In this document: positions 42,141 through 49,123 of the stretch, piece after piece
Layout of the letters: every line of letters begins with the position of its first letter
How positions within the stretch are numbered: position 1 is the first letter of the stretch
Assembly: GCF_041431135.1 (NCBI RefSeq)
Contig: NZ_CP107799.1
Location: 2,728,001 to 2,792,000 of the forward strand
From: Streptomyces sp. NBC_00554
Lineage (GTDB): Bacteria > Actinomycetota > Actinomycetes > Streptomycetales > Streptomycetaceae
Length of the DNA: 64,000 nt
Reading direction: 5' to 3'
The notes under the pieces: model-generated
Database searches by the model: none
Seen by the model: only the letters and a program-made list of their open reading frames with translations
What the model was told of the DNA's origin: nothing
Made by a program: the position numbers and the translations under genes

Positions 42141-43424
42141 TCACTTGGCGTAGAGCAGCGTCCCGAAGCCGAGCTGGTCGTAGCCGCCGCTGTTGGGCCC
42201 GTACTGACCGCCGCCGCCTTCCGCTCGTACTTTCTCAGCCATGGTGGTGATGAAGGGGACGGAGAGGCGGCGGCGCCGGGCGTAGTGGTAGTGCAGAACG
42301 TCCCAGACCGGGCGGAGTTGGTCACGGTCCTGGGCGGCGATCACCGTCTGCTCGTTGTATTTTCCGACGCCCTGGCCGCTGCGCCAGGAGTACTTCGTGA
42401 AGGGGACCTCCTGGCCGAGGTTGTACTTGGCGACGTACTGGGCGGCCTTCATGAACCGGTTGTCGTCGTAGCCGTAGAGGTCGTCGCCCTGGGACCAGGC
42501 CATCTCACAGAAGGCGCCCATCTGCCCCATGCCCATCATGGTGTGCCCCTGGTCGCGGCCCGACTCCTGCCACTGGGCGAGGCCCTGCGACTCGTACACG
42601 AACGGGACGGCGTTCTTGATCGACCCGTTCCCCGCGCCGTTCTTGAAGTAGTCCACCGCCTGGTCGTACTTGGCTCGGTCGTCGCACAGGATGCCGATGG
42701 CCAGGATCGAGTTCATGTTGCACAGGTCCCAGTTGGCCCAGTAGTTGGTGATGCAGGCGTCGTTGTGGCCGGTCAGGAACTGGTTGTTGAGGGGGTAGAA
42801 GACGTTGAGCAGCATCTTCTGGAAGCGGGAGAGGTCGAACCCGTCGTAGCCGCACATGAGTTCGGCGGCGTTGGCGAACTGGTAGCCGTAGATCCCGGCG
42901 GCCAGAAAGCGGTCGGCGTTCCCGGTCACCGTGGTCAGCGTGGCCGACCAGGCGTTGAGGATGTCGCGGGCGGTGTCGCCGTTGGCCTTGGTGCCGGCGA
43001 TCTTCCAGCGCAGGGCGTTCTGGTAGGCGGCGTGGATGTCGTTGTAGAGGGTCGCGTAATTCTGGCCTGTACCGCCGCGGACGATCGTGGCGCGCGGGTT
43101 GGGCCTCCAGGTGCTCTGGGAGTGGTTGTTGGCGGTGAGTCGCTCCCAACCGGCGAGCCAGGGCTGGGACTTCGCCGCCACCCTGACCTTCGCGCGGTTG
43201 AGCTCGCCGTAGGCGTGCAGCATGCCCGGGTGGGTGAACACCTTCGCCGTCGTTGTCGGCGCCGCGTCGGCGTTGTCGCTGCCGGACATCACGATCGCCG
43301 CGCCGCCGCCGACGGCCGCGGTGGCGGCGAGACCGCCGCCGATGCGCAGGACGCCCCGGCGGGTCAGGCGGTGCTTGTTCTCGCGCTTCGGCTCGTTCGT
43401 GTTCTGGCGCTTGTGCGCAGGCAT
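42141..43424 (-). CDS. secreted alginate-lyase-superfamily polysaccharide lyase
   Basis: 427 aa. A Tat signal peptide (TRRGVLRIGGGLAATAA) precedes an (alpha/alpha) toroid of the alginate lyase (PF05426-like) superfamily. NYWANWDLCNMNSILAIG, the SGRDQGHTMMGMGQMG segment, and a Tyr-rich C-terminal part are consistent with beta-elimination of uronate polymers; the exact substrate cannot be read. GGGAG precedes the ATG at 43424. A CGAAACTTTCG palindrome lies about 90 bp upstream. Its stop overlaps a GTG of the sigma-facter gene, suggesting co-transcription, so the sigma factor may sense the same polysaccharide. Confidence 0.82.
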   Translation of the reverse strand: MPAHKRQNTNEPKRENKHRLTRRGVLRIGGGLAATAAVGGGAAIVMSGSDNADAAPTTTAKVFTHPGMLHAYGELNRAKVRVAAKSQPWLAGWERLTANNHSQSTWRPNPRATIVRGGTGQNYATLYNDIHAAYQNALRWKIAGTKANGDTARDILNAWSATLTTVTGNADRFLAAGIYGYQFANAAELMCGYDGFDLSRFQKMLLNVFYPLNNQFLTGHNDACITNYWANWDLCNMNSILAIGILCDDRAKYDQAVDYFKNGAGNGSIKNAVPFVYESQGLAQWQESGRDQGHTMMGMGQMGAFCEMAWSQGDDLYGYDDNRFMKAAQYVAKYNLGQEVPFTKYSWRSGQGVGKYNEQTVIAAQDRDQLRPVWDVLHYHYARRRRLSVPFITTMAEKVRAEGGGGQYGPNSGGYDQLGFGTLLYAK

Positions 43425-43514
43425 GCGGTGCTCCCGGGCGGAGGGGTGGTCTGACACACAGGAGACGGAGCGACGCCCTCCGCGATAACAGTTTTTCTCT
43501 TGGGATCTCTCTTC

Positions 43515-43525
43515 CGAAACTTTCG
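43515..43525. promoter_or_regulatory. CGAAACTTTCG palindrome (sugar-regulator type operator)
   Basis: CGAAA-C-TTTCG is a perfect 11-bp inverted repeat 91 bp before the lyase start. This class (CGAAA-N-TTTCG) is known as a LacI-family (BxlR-like) operator in actinomycete xylan/glycan genes. It lies in a 262-bp divergent region also serving the serine hydrolase at 43687. Confidence 0.6.
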
Positions 43526-43686
43526 ACGCCGCTTCCCGCCTAGGGGTAATCCCTGACAACACCCCTACGTAGTACGGGAGTTACTCGGGGTCGATGCCAG
43601 GGGCGGGGCCCTTCCTGGTGAGGATCCGTGTGGGCGCGTACGGCCGCAGGATGATCGCAAACACCCCCGCCCACCAGGAGCAGCCC

Positions 43687-44838
43687 ATGCGCACACGCAC
43701 CGTCACCGCCGTCGCCGCCGCCCTCGTCCTGGGCCTGGCGGCGGGCCCGCTGGCCACCCCCGCCTTAGCGTCCTCACCCGTGGTCGCACCGTCCACCAAC
43801 GGCCCGGACGCGGCTGCCCTGACCGCCGCACTCGCCGGGCTGCCCGACTCCGACGCGACGGCCGCGCTCGTACGGGTCGGCGGCACCGACGGGAGCTGGC
43901 GCGGGAGCGCCGGGGTGCACGATCTCGAAAACGGCCGGGCGGCGGACCCGAACGGACTGTTCCGGGCCGGTTCGACGACGAAGGTGGTCACGGCTGCGGT
44001 CGTGCTCCAGCTCGTGGCGGAGGGCGACGTGGACCTCGGCCGGCCCGCCCGGCACTATCTGCCGGACCTGATCCCGGCGGCGTACAAGAAGGTCACCGTG
44101 CGCCAACTCCTCAACCACACCAGCGGAATTCCGGTCCCCGACTTCCCGGGCGACACCTTCGAGGAGGTGTACGCACACCGCTTCGACATCCACACGGCCC
44201 GCGAGATGGTCGCCTCGGCCACCGCGAAGAAGCCCGAGTTCACGCCGGGCACCGCGCAGCACTACCTCAACATCGGGTACACCGTCCTCGAGGTGCTGAT
44301 CGAGCGGGTCACCGGGCACTCGTACGAGCAGGAGGCGGCCCGCCGGATCTTCGGCCCGCTGGGGATGCGGAACACGTACCTTCCGGGCACCGACCCGGAG
44401 ATCAGGGGGCCGCACAATCACGGCTACCAGGCCGTGGAGCGCGCGGACGGGACGACGGAGTTGCGCGATGTCACGGTGTGGGGTGCCACGGACGCCGGGG
44501 CGGCGGGGGCCATGATCTCCACGACGGCCGATCTGGAGCGGTTCCTGAAGGCGCTCTTCCGTGGACAGGTGGTGCCGCAGCGGCAGTTGAAGGAGATGTT
44601 CACGGTTCCGGCGGGCGTGCCGGACGCCACGATGAGCGCGGGTCTCGAGCGGTATGTCACCTCGGACGGCACGGAGTTGTGGCTGAAGACGGGCGGCCGC
44701 TGGGGCTACAACACGTTCATCGGCGCCACCCGCGACCTGTCCCGGACCCTCGTCTACTCCGTCAACTCGACCGATGCGAAGGGCCAGGGCATGAATCCGG
44801 TCGCCGAGCGCATCGTACGGGCGACGTTCACGCTGTGA
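43687..44838 (+). CDS. secreted serine hydrolase (beta-lactamase/D-Ala-D-Ala carboxypeptidase family)
   Basis: 383 aa secreted class C beta-lactamase/S12 peptidase. The signal peptide ends near residue 28 (ATPALASS). The catalytic Ser-x-x-Lys is FRAGSTTKVV, the second motif is the YLN of QHYLNIGY, and the third is KTGGRWGY. HTSGIPVP is a common family loop. AGGAG lies six bases before the ATG at 43687. Codon 27 is TTA (43765-43767), so translation may depend on the bldA tRNA and be developmentally controlled. The stop overlaps the convergent membrane-protein gene by 11 bp. Substrate could be peptidoglycan peptides or an ester. Confidence 0.9.
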   Translation: MRTRTVTAVAAALVLGLAAGPLATPALASSPVVAPSTNGPDAAALTAALAGLPDSDATAALVRVGGTDGSWRGSAGVHDLENGRAADPNGLFRAGSTTKVVTAAVVLQLVAEGDVDLGRPARHYLPDLIPAAYKKVTVRQLLNHTSGIPVPDFPGDTFEEVYAHRFDIHTAREMVASATAKKPEFTPGTAQHYLNIGYTVLEVLIERVTGHSYEQEAARRIFGPLGMRNTYLPGTDPEIRGPHNHGYQAVERADGTTELRDVTVWGATDAGAAGAMISTTADLERFLKALFRGQVVPQRQLKEMFTVPAGVPDATMSAGLERYVTSDGTELWLKTGGRWGYNTFIGATRDLSRTLVYSVNSTDAKGQGMNPVAERIVRATFTL

Positions 44839-45355
44839 CGGCCGCCGCGGCCGGGGGCGCCGGGGTGAGCGCCTCCAGCCGCTTGATCCTCTGCCGTACG
44901 ACGTACAGCGGGATGATTCCGAACACCCCGAAGGACATGTCGATGACGGTCCACCAGAAGGGGATTGAGCGGATCGGCCCGCAGATCAGCGCGAGGGGGA
45001 TGATCCCGGCGCAGGCGATCATGCCGAACTCGATGACCCAGATGTTGCGCACGGGATCGCGGTAGGGCCCGTAGAAGGCGACCGCGATGACGAGGTGCGC
45101 GAACGCCAGCCAGTCCGTGCCGTACAGCACGAAGGGGTACTCCGCGTCGGTGGCTTCGAGTCCTTGGCGCACCCGTTCGATCCAGTCCATCAGGGCGGGC
45201 AGGTGCTCGGGCACGGACAGCGCCCTCAACACGTCCTCGGTCCAGCGCAGTTCGTGCACCAGGGGGAAGGCCGTGGCGCCACTGAGCACCAGGCAGACGA
45301 CGAAGAGGACCAACCACGCGCGGATGCCCTTCAGAAGGGCGGCTCTGTCGCTCAT
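44828..45355 (-). CDS. four-span membrane protein, function unknown
   Basis: 175 aa, with four predicted membrane spans: AWLVLFVVCLVLSGATAF, WLAFAHLVIAVAFYGPY, WVIEFGMIACAGIIPLALI and WTVIDMSFGVFGIIPLYVV. The FYGPYRDPVRNIWVIEFG segment is conserved in a small family of bacterial membrane proteins of unknown function. I do not recognise a catalytic motif. ATG at 45355 begins with MSDRAALLKG. It overlaps the convergent serine hydrolase gene at its 3' end. Confidence 0.8.
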   Translation of the reverse strand: MSDRAALLKGIRAWLVLFVVCLVLSGATAFPLVHELRWTEDVLRALSVPEHLPALMDWIERVRQGLEATDAEYPFVLYGTDWLAFAHLVIAVAFYGPYRDPVRNIWVIEFGMIACAGIIPLALICGPIRSIPFWWTVIDMSFGVFGIIPLYVVRQRIKRLEALTPAPPAAAAVTA

Positions 45356-45412
45356 GGCAGCAGCGTACGCCCCGAGTTGAACACGTTCAAAACTGCCCCC
45401 TCGGGTCATGGC

Positions 45413-46063
45413 TCACCACGCGTCCCAGTGCAGCACCTCCTCACGGGGCACCCGGCGGGCCGGGCGGAAGCCGGTGCCGAGGGTGTACGCGACCGGGATG
45501 AGGGCGGCCTGCATGACCTCGCCGTAGGGGATGCCGAGGATGCGGGCGGCCTCCTTCTCGTGGACGAGGTTGCCGGTCGTCCAGCAGGTGCCGAGGCCAC
45601 GGGCGCGGGCCGCCAGCATGAAGCTCCACACGGCCGGGAGTATCGAGCCCCAGGTGCCGGCCTGGCGGACGACCGGCGCGTCGTCCGTGCGGCCCTCGAC
45701 GCAGGGGATCACGAGTGCCGGGACCTCGTGGAGGTGCTCGTAGAGATGCGTCGCGCCGGAGAAGACACGGTCCATGACCCCCGGGACGACATTGGCCCGC
45801 CGTACGTCGCGGGTCGGGACAGGGTCGGAGACGCCGGGAGTGGCCACACCCGCGCGCCACACCTCGGCGAGCTCGGCCCGCCGCTCCTCGTCCGTGACGA
45901 TCACGAAATGCCAGCGCTGACGGTTGCGTCCGGTGGGCGCCTGGACGGCCAAGTCCACGCATTCTTCGAGGAGTTGACGAGGCACCGGGCGAGTGAGGTC
46001 GAGGCGGTGGCGTACCGCGCGGGTGGTGGAGAGCAGCTCGTCGGAAGAGAGGTCGAGAGTCAT
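45413..46063 (-). CDS. nitroreductase family protein
   Basis: 216 aa FMN-dependent NAD(P)H oxidoreductase fold. AVRHRLDLTRPVPRQLLEEC and QAPTGRNRQRWHFVIV are the FMN-binding N-terminal motifs, and GTCWTTGNLVHEKEAARILG with a following PVAYTLG segment is typical of the C-terminal half. The natural substrate is not evident. ATG at 46063 begins where family similarity begins; its Shine-Dalgarno is weak. The IclR regulator at 46184 is divergent from it, with only 120 bp between, so it is the likely controller. Confidence 0.87.
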   Translation of the reverse strand: MTLDLSSDELLSTTRAVRHRLDLTRPVPRQLLEECVDLAVQAPTGRNRQRWHFVIVTDEERRAELAEVWRAGVATPGVSDPVPTRDVRRANVVPGVMDRVFSGATHLYEHLHEVPALVIPCVEGRTDDAPVVRQAGTWGSILPAVWSFMLAARARGLGTCWTTGNLVHEKEAARILGIPYGEVMQAALIPVAYTLGTGFRPARRVPREEVLHWDAW

Positions 46064-46183
46064 GTGTTGACCATCGCGGGCGGCGAGGTGAACCGGCAAC
46101 GCACCGCTTTCACTGAGTAAAAGCGTGAGGATCAAGGCCGGACGACCGAGACATGACGAACGAAAGGCGGTACGCGGCCATGA

Positions 46184-46888
46184 GTGAACGTCGTGGGTGA
46201 GAGCGTCGCGGGGCGGGTCTTCTCGGTGCTGGACGCGTTCGAGGGCGCACCGGACACCCTGCGGCTGACCGACATCGCCCGCCGCACCGGGCTGCCGCTG
46301 CCGACCGCGCTGCGCATGGTCCGCGAACTGGTCGCCTGGGGCGGCCTGGAGCGCGCCACCGACGGCTCGTACCGACTCGGTACGCGCATCCGGGCGCTGG
46401 GCGCCGCGGCCCCCTGTCCGCGCGGGCTCCTCGACGCGGCGCTTCCGGCGCTGCGCGCGCTGACGGCCCGTACGGGCGGCCACGCGGACGTCGCTGTCCC
46501 GGCGGACGGCACCGCTCTGTGCCTGGTGACCGGCGAACGGCTGCCGCTGCACGCGACGGCGGCGGGAAAGATCCTGCTGGCACACGGGCACGGCCGACCT
46601 GCCACTGCCGTACGCCACACCCCGTACACCCTGACCGCACCAGGCGCCCTCGGCGCCCAGCTGACCCGAATCCGCGAGACCGGCCTGGCCGAGGGCCACG
46701 AGGAGTACCGGCTCGGTGAACTCTCCCTGGCCGCCCCGGTGTCACGCGCCGGCCTCACGGTCGCCGCCGTCACGGTGACCACCGGAACCGGCACCCCGCG
46801 GCTCCGGCTCGCCCCCGCCGTACGCGAGGCAGCGGCCGCCATCGGCCGGGCTCTCGACGCGCCACCGCGTGCGACGGCGCGACCGTAG
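46184..46888 (+). CDS. IclR-family transcriptional regulator
   Basis: 234 aa. The N-terminal winged helix reads VFSVLDAFEGAPDTLRLTDI then ARRTGLPLPTALRMVREL, and the effector-binding domain has LPLHATAAGKILLAHG, a common IclR signature. The C-terminal domain is somewhat short compared with the usual 250-260 aa. GTG at 46184 was taken as the start; GTG at 46193 is possible. It is divergent from the nitroreductase gene and its stop abuts the stop of the next, leftward gene (46889). Confidence 0.88.
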   Translation: MNVVGESVAGRVFSVLDAFEGAPDTLRLTDIARRTGLPLPTALRMVRELVAWGGLERATDGSYRLGTRIRALGAAAPCPRGLLDAALPALRALTARTGGHADVAVPADGTALCLVTGERLPLHATAAGKILLAHGHGRPATAVRHTPYTLTAPGALGAQLTRIRETGLAEGHEEYRLGELSLAAPVSRAGLTVAAVTVTTGTGTPRLRLAPAVREAAAAIGRALDAPPRATARP

Positions 46889-47404
46889 TCAGCCCTGCGA
46901 AGCCGCCCGTGTGGCGTCGCCCGTGCTCGGAACCGTCGACACCTCGGCGGGTTGCAAAGTCGGTGTCGCAGACGCCGCGCTGGGGGCTTGCGTGCTGCTC
47001 GGGGAGCGGGAGCTGCCTGTCCGGGAACCTTCGGTGGGGCGGGAGTCGACGGGGTCGGGGGTCGCCGAGGGCGTGGGAACGGTCGAAGGAGCGGTCGTGG
47101 CCGGAGGAGCCGGAGGAGAGGGCGTGGCCGGCGGACTGCTCGCGGGCGGCGGAGCGAGCGGCACCGTCGGGGACACCGGCGTCTCCGGTGTCGCCAGGAC
47201 GATGGGCAGCGTGACGATGGCGGCGACGGCGCACGACAGGCCGACCCCGGCCGCGGCGCGGAGCAGGCGGCGGCGGGCGGCGCCGCGGCGGATCGCCTCG
47301 TAGCGGCCGGGGGGTGGGCCGAGGTAGTCGGAGGCGGGCCGCAGGATAACGGCGAGGGGGTCGTCGGGGTCGAAGTCCGGACCCTGGTCAGAGTGTGTGA
47401 TCAA
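46889..47404 (-). CDS. single-span membrane protein, likely partner of ECF sigma factor
   Basis: 171 aa. A cytoplasmic N terminus of about 50 residues ends in a basic patch (RRGAARRRLLR), then one membrane span (AAAGVGLSCAVAAIVTLPIVL) and a Pro/Ser/Thr-rich extracellular tail. It lacks the zinc-binding anti-sigma motif, but position and topology suggest a sigma-regulating membrane protein. TTG at 47404 is supported by GAGGAG five bases upstream and overlaps the end of the sigma-factor gene by 17 bp, which implies coupled expression. Confidence 0.75.
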   Translation of the reverse strand: MITHSDQGPDFDPDDPLAVILRPASDYLGPPPGRYEAIRRGAARRRLLRAAAGVGLSCAVAAIVTLPIVLATPETPVSPTVPLAPPPASSPPATPSPPAPPATTAPSTVPTPSATPDPVDSRPTEGSRTGSSRSPSSTQAPSAASATPTLQPAEVSTVPSTGDATRAASQG

Positions 47405-47903
47405 GGCTTCTCCTCAGATGGGCACGAAGCAGTTCTCGGGCCGCGTGGAGGTCGGCCTTGATGGTTCCTTCCTTGCGCCCGGTCAGCACGGATACCTCCC
47501 GGATCGGCATGTCAGCGTAGTAGTGCAGCAGGATCGGGACGCGCAGTCGTTCCGGCAGGGACTGCACTAGCAGGCGTACCGACGGATCGGCCTGTTCGGT
47601 CTCCGGGTGGACGGCGGCTTCGACCGTCGCACGGTGCATGGCTTTTCGTTCGCGCTCGATCTTGCGCCAGTGGTCCCGGACGAGGTTGGCCGCGGTGACG
47701 TAGAGGAAACCGCGGGGCTCCTCCACCGACGTCCAGCGGGCCCAGAGCCGGGTGAACGCCTCGGAGGCGATCTCGTGGGCCGTCTCGTCGTCGTCGACCA
47801 GTCGACGGCACCAGCCGGCGAGGCGCGGGTAGAGGGCGGCGAACAGCTCGGACGCTGCCCTCTCGCGGGACCGTTTCAACGTTCTCCATGGTCGTGGTGG
47901 CAC
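47388..47903 (-). CDS. ECF-type RNA polymerase sigma factor
   Basis: 171 aa. Region 2 is present in DDDETAHEIASEAFTRLWAR and region 4 in MPIREVSVLTGRKEGTIKADLHAARELL. No extra domains. GTG at 47903 opens the frame but has no clear ribosome-binding site. TTG at 47879, preceded by ATGGAGAACG, is a credible alternative that shortens the protein by eight residues. It is followed by a coupled membrane-protein gene at 46889, a common layout for sigma/anti-sigma pairs. The next genes upstream (sortase, sortase-substrate-like protein) could be targets, an inference. Confidence 0.87.
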   Translation of the reverse strand: MPPRPWRTLKRSRERAASELFAALYPRLAGWCRRLVDDDETAHEIASEAFTRLWARWTSVEEPRGFLYVTAANLVRDHWRKIERERKAMHRATVEAAVHPETEQADPSVRLLVQSLPERLRVPILLHYYADMPIREVSVLTGRKEGTIKADLHAARELLRAHLRRSLDHTL

Positions 47904-47997
47904 CCGTACGGCACCGTGGGGAAGGATCCCAGGCCGTCGGCGTACGTTCCATCGGCCCAGGATCCCGGTGTCGGATTGGGGGGTTACGTGTGGCGGG

Positions 47998-48636
47998 TCA
48001 GGGAGCGGCCTCGCTCAGCGCGGCGAAGACGATCACGTTGTCGGGGTAGCCGTCGTCGGTGAGAGTCCCGCCGCAGGTGACGAGCCGCAGCTCCGGGCGG
48101 CCCACGTCCCCGTAGACGTCGTCCGTCGGGAAGTCCGCCTTGGCGACCGTCCGTACGGAGGTGACGCCGAACACCGCCTCCGTGCCGTTCTCCAGGCGCG
48201 CCACGATCCTGTCGCCCCGATGCAGCCCCGCGAGGTGACGGAAGACCCCGTCCCCGTAGGCGCCGACCGTGACATGGCCGAGGATCACCGACGGGCCGGT
48301 CTGCCCCGGCGTCGGCGAGTGCCGGTACCAGCCCGCCTGGTCGTGCGCAGTGATCGGGGGGACCTGCACGGTGCCGTCCGAGGCCAGGCCCAGCCGCATG
48401 ACCGGGGTGTCGACCTCGATGGCCGGGATCTGCAGCCTGACCGGGGTCGACCGCGCGAGAGCGTGCGTCTCCTTCGCGGAGGGCCCCGAGGACGGTGGCG
48501 TGCTCGTGCCGGGGGATGCGGTCGAGGGCTGTCCCCCGGCCTGCCCGCCGCCACCGCCGCCACCGCCGCCACCGCAGCTCACGAGCAGCGAGGCCACCGC
48601 CGCGGTGGTGAAGGCGCGCCTGGAGAGCGAGGTCAT
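47998..48636 (-). CDS. class F sortase, lipoprotein
   Basis: 212 aa. Class F sortases are actinobacterial transpeptidases of partly unknown role. The Tat-like N terminus (LSRRAFTTAAVASLL) ends in the lipobox LVSC, followed by a run of Gly encoded by repetitive GGC/GGT codons, then a Pro/Ser linker and the sortase barrel. The catalytic His is in VILGHVTVG, the Cys in LRLVTCGGTLT, and the Arg region is near the C terminus. Lipid anchoring instead of a membrane span is notable. ATG at 48636 overlaps the stop of the preceding small cell-surface protein (ATGA), linking the two functionally. Confidence 0.88.
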   Translation of the reverse strand: MTSLSRRAFTTAAVASLLVSCGGGGGGGGGGQAGGQPSTASPGTSTPPSSGPSAKETHALARSTPVRLQIPAIEVDTPVMRLGLASDGTVQVPPITAHDQAGWYRHSPTPGQTGPSVILGHVTVGAYGDGVFRHLAGLHRGDRIVARLENGTEAVFGVTSVRTVAKADFPTDDVYGDVGRPELRLVTCGGTLTDDGYPDNVIVFAALSEAAP

Positions 48637-48995
48637 GCCCCGGTCGCCTGCCGGCGCCGTACGACATAGAACGCCACGCCGCCCGCGGCGAACACCGCGG
48701 CCGCTCCCCCGCCGATCAGCGCACCGTCGGTTCCGGACTGCGCCGAGGCCGGCGCCACACCGGTGTCGGGCGCACCCTCCGGTACCCGGGAGACCTCGCC
48801 CGGGGCGGGCGCCGTGGTCGGTTCGGCGCTCGGAGCCCTGGTCGGCTCCGCGCTCGGAGCCTGGGACGGGGACGCGCTCTCGGACACGCGGGTGGGAACC
48901 GGGCTCGGAGACGCACCGTCGGCGAACGCGGGCATCGCGCTCGCCAGCACGGCGGTGCACCCGAGTGCCAGGGCGCTGAGGACAGTTCGGCGCAT
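48633..48995 (-). CDS. small cell-surface protein with sortase-like C-terminal signal
   Basis: 120 aa. A Sec signal peptide (ending MPAFADG) is followed by a Ser/Pro/Thr/Glu-rich stretch with repeats of PSAEPTRA/PSAEPTTA, then a C-terminal sorting-type tail: a PDTG sequence, a hydrophobic span (ALIGGGAAAVFAAGGVAFYVV) and a basic end, RRRQ. The exact LPxTG or LAxTG motif is missing; GAPDTG is a degenerate relative. Co-translation with the class F sortase suggests it may be its substrate. AAAGAGAG precedes the ATG. Confidence 0.82.
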   Translation of the reverse strand: MRRTVLSALALGCTAVLASAMPAFADGASPSPVPTRVSESASPSQAPSAEPTRAPSAEPTTAPAPGEVSRVPEGAPDTGVAPASAQSGTDGALIGGGAAAVFAAGGVAFYVVRRRQATGA

Positions 48996-49123
48996 GAATC
49001 GCTCTCTTTCGTCGGTCCGCCCGCGCTCTTGCCCGGCGGGCTGGGTTACGGATCGGGAGGAGAGACGATGCAGCGGCGGATCACGTTGTAAAGAGATGGC
49101 AAAGCCGGGCGGACGAGAAGCGG

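Noticed and set aside
48540..48580. Short CCGCCA-type tandem repeat as a regulatory microsatellite
   Set aside because: It encodes the Gly run after the sortase lipobox, a simple linker; no evidence of phase variation.
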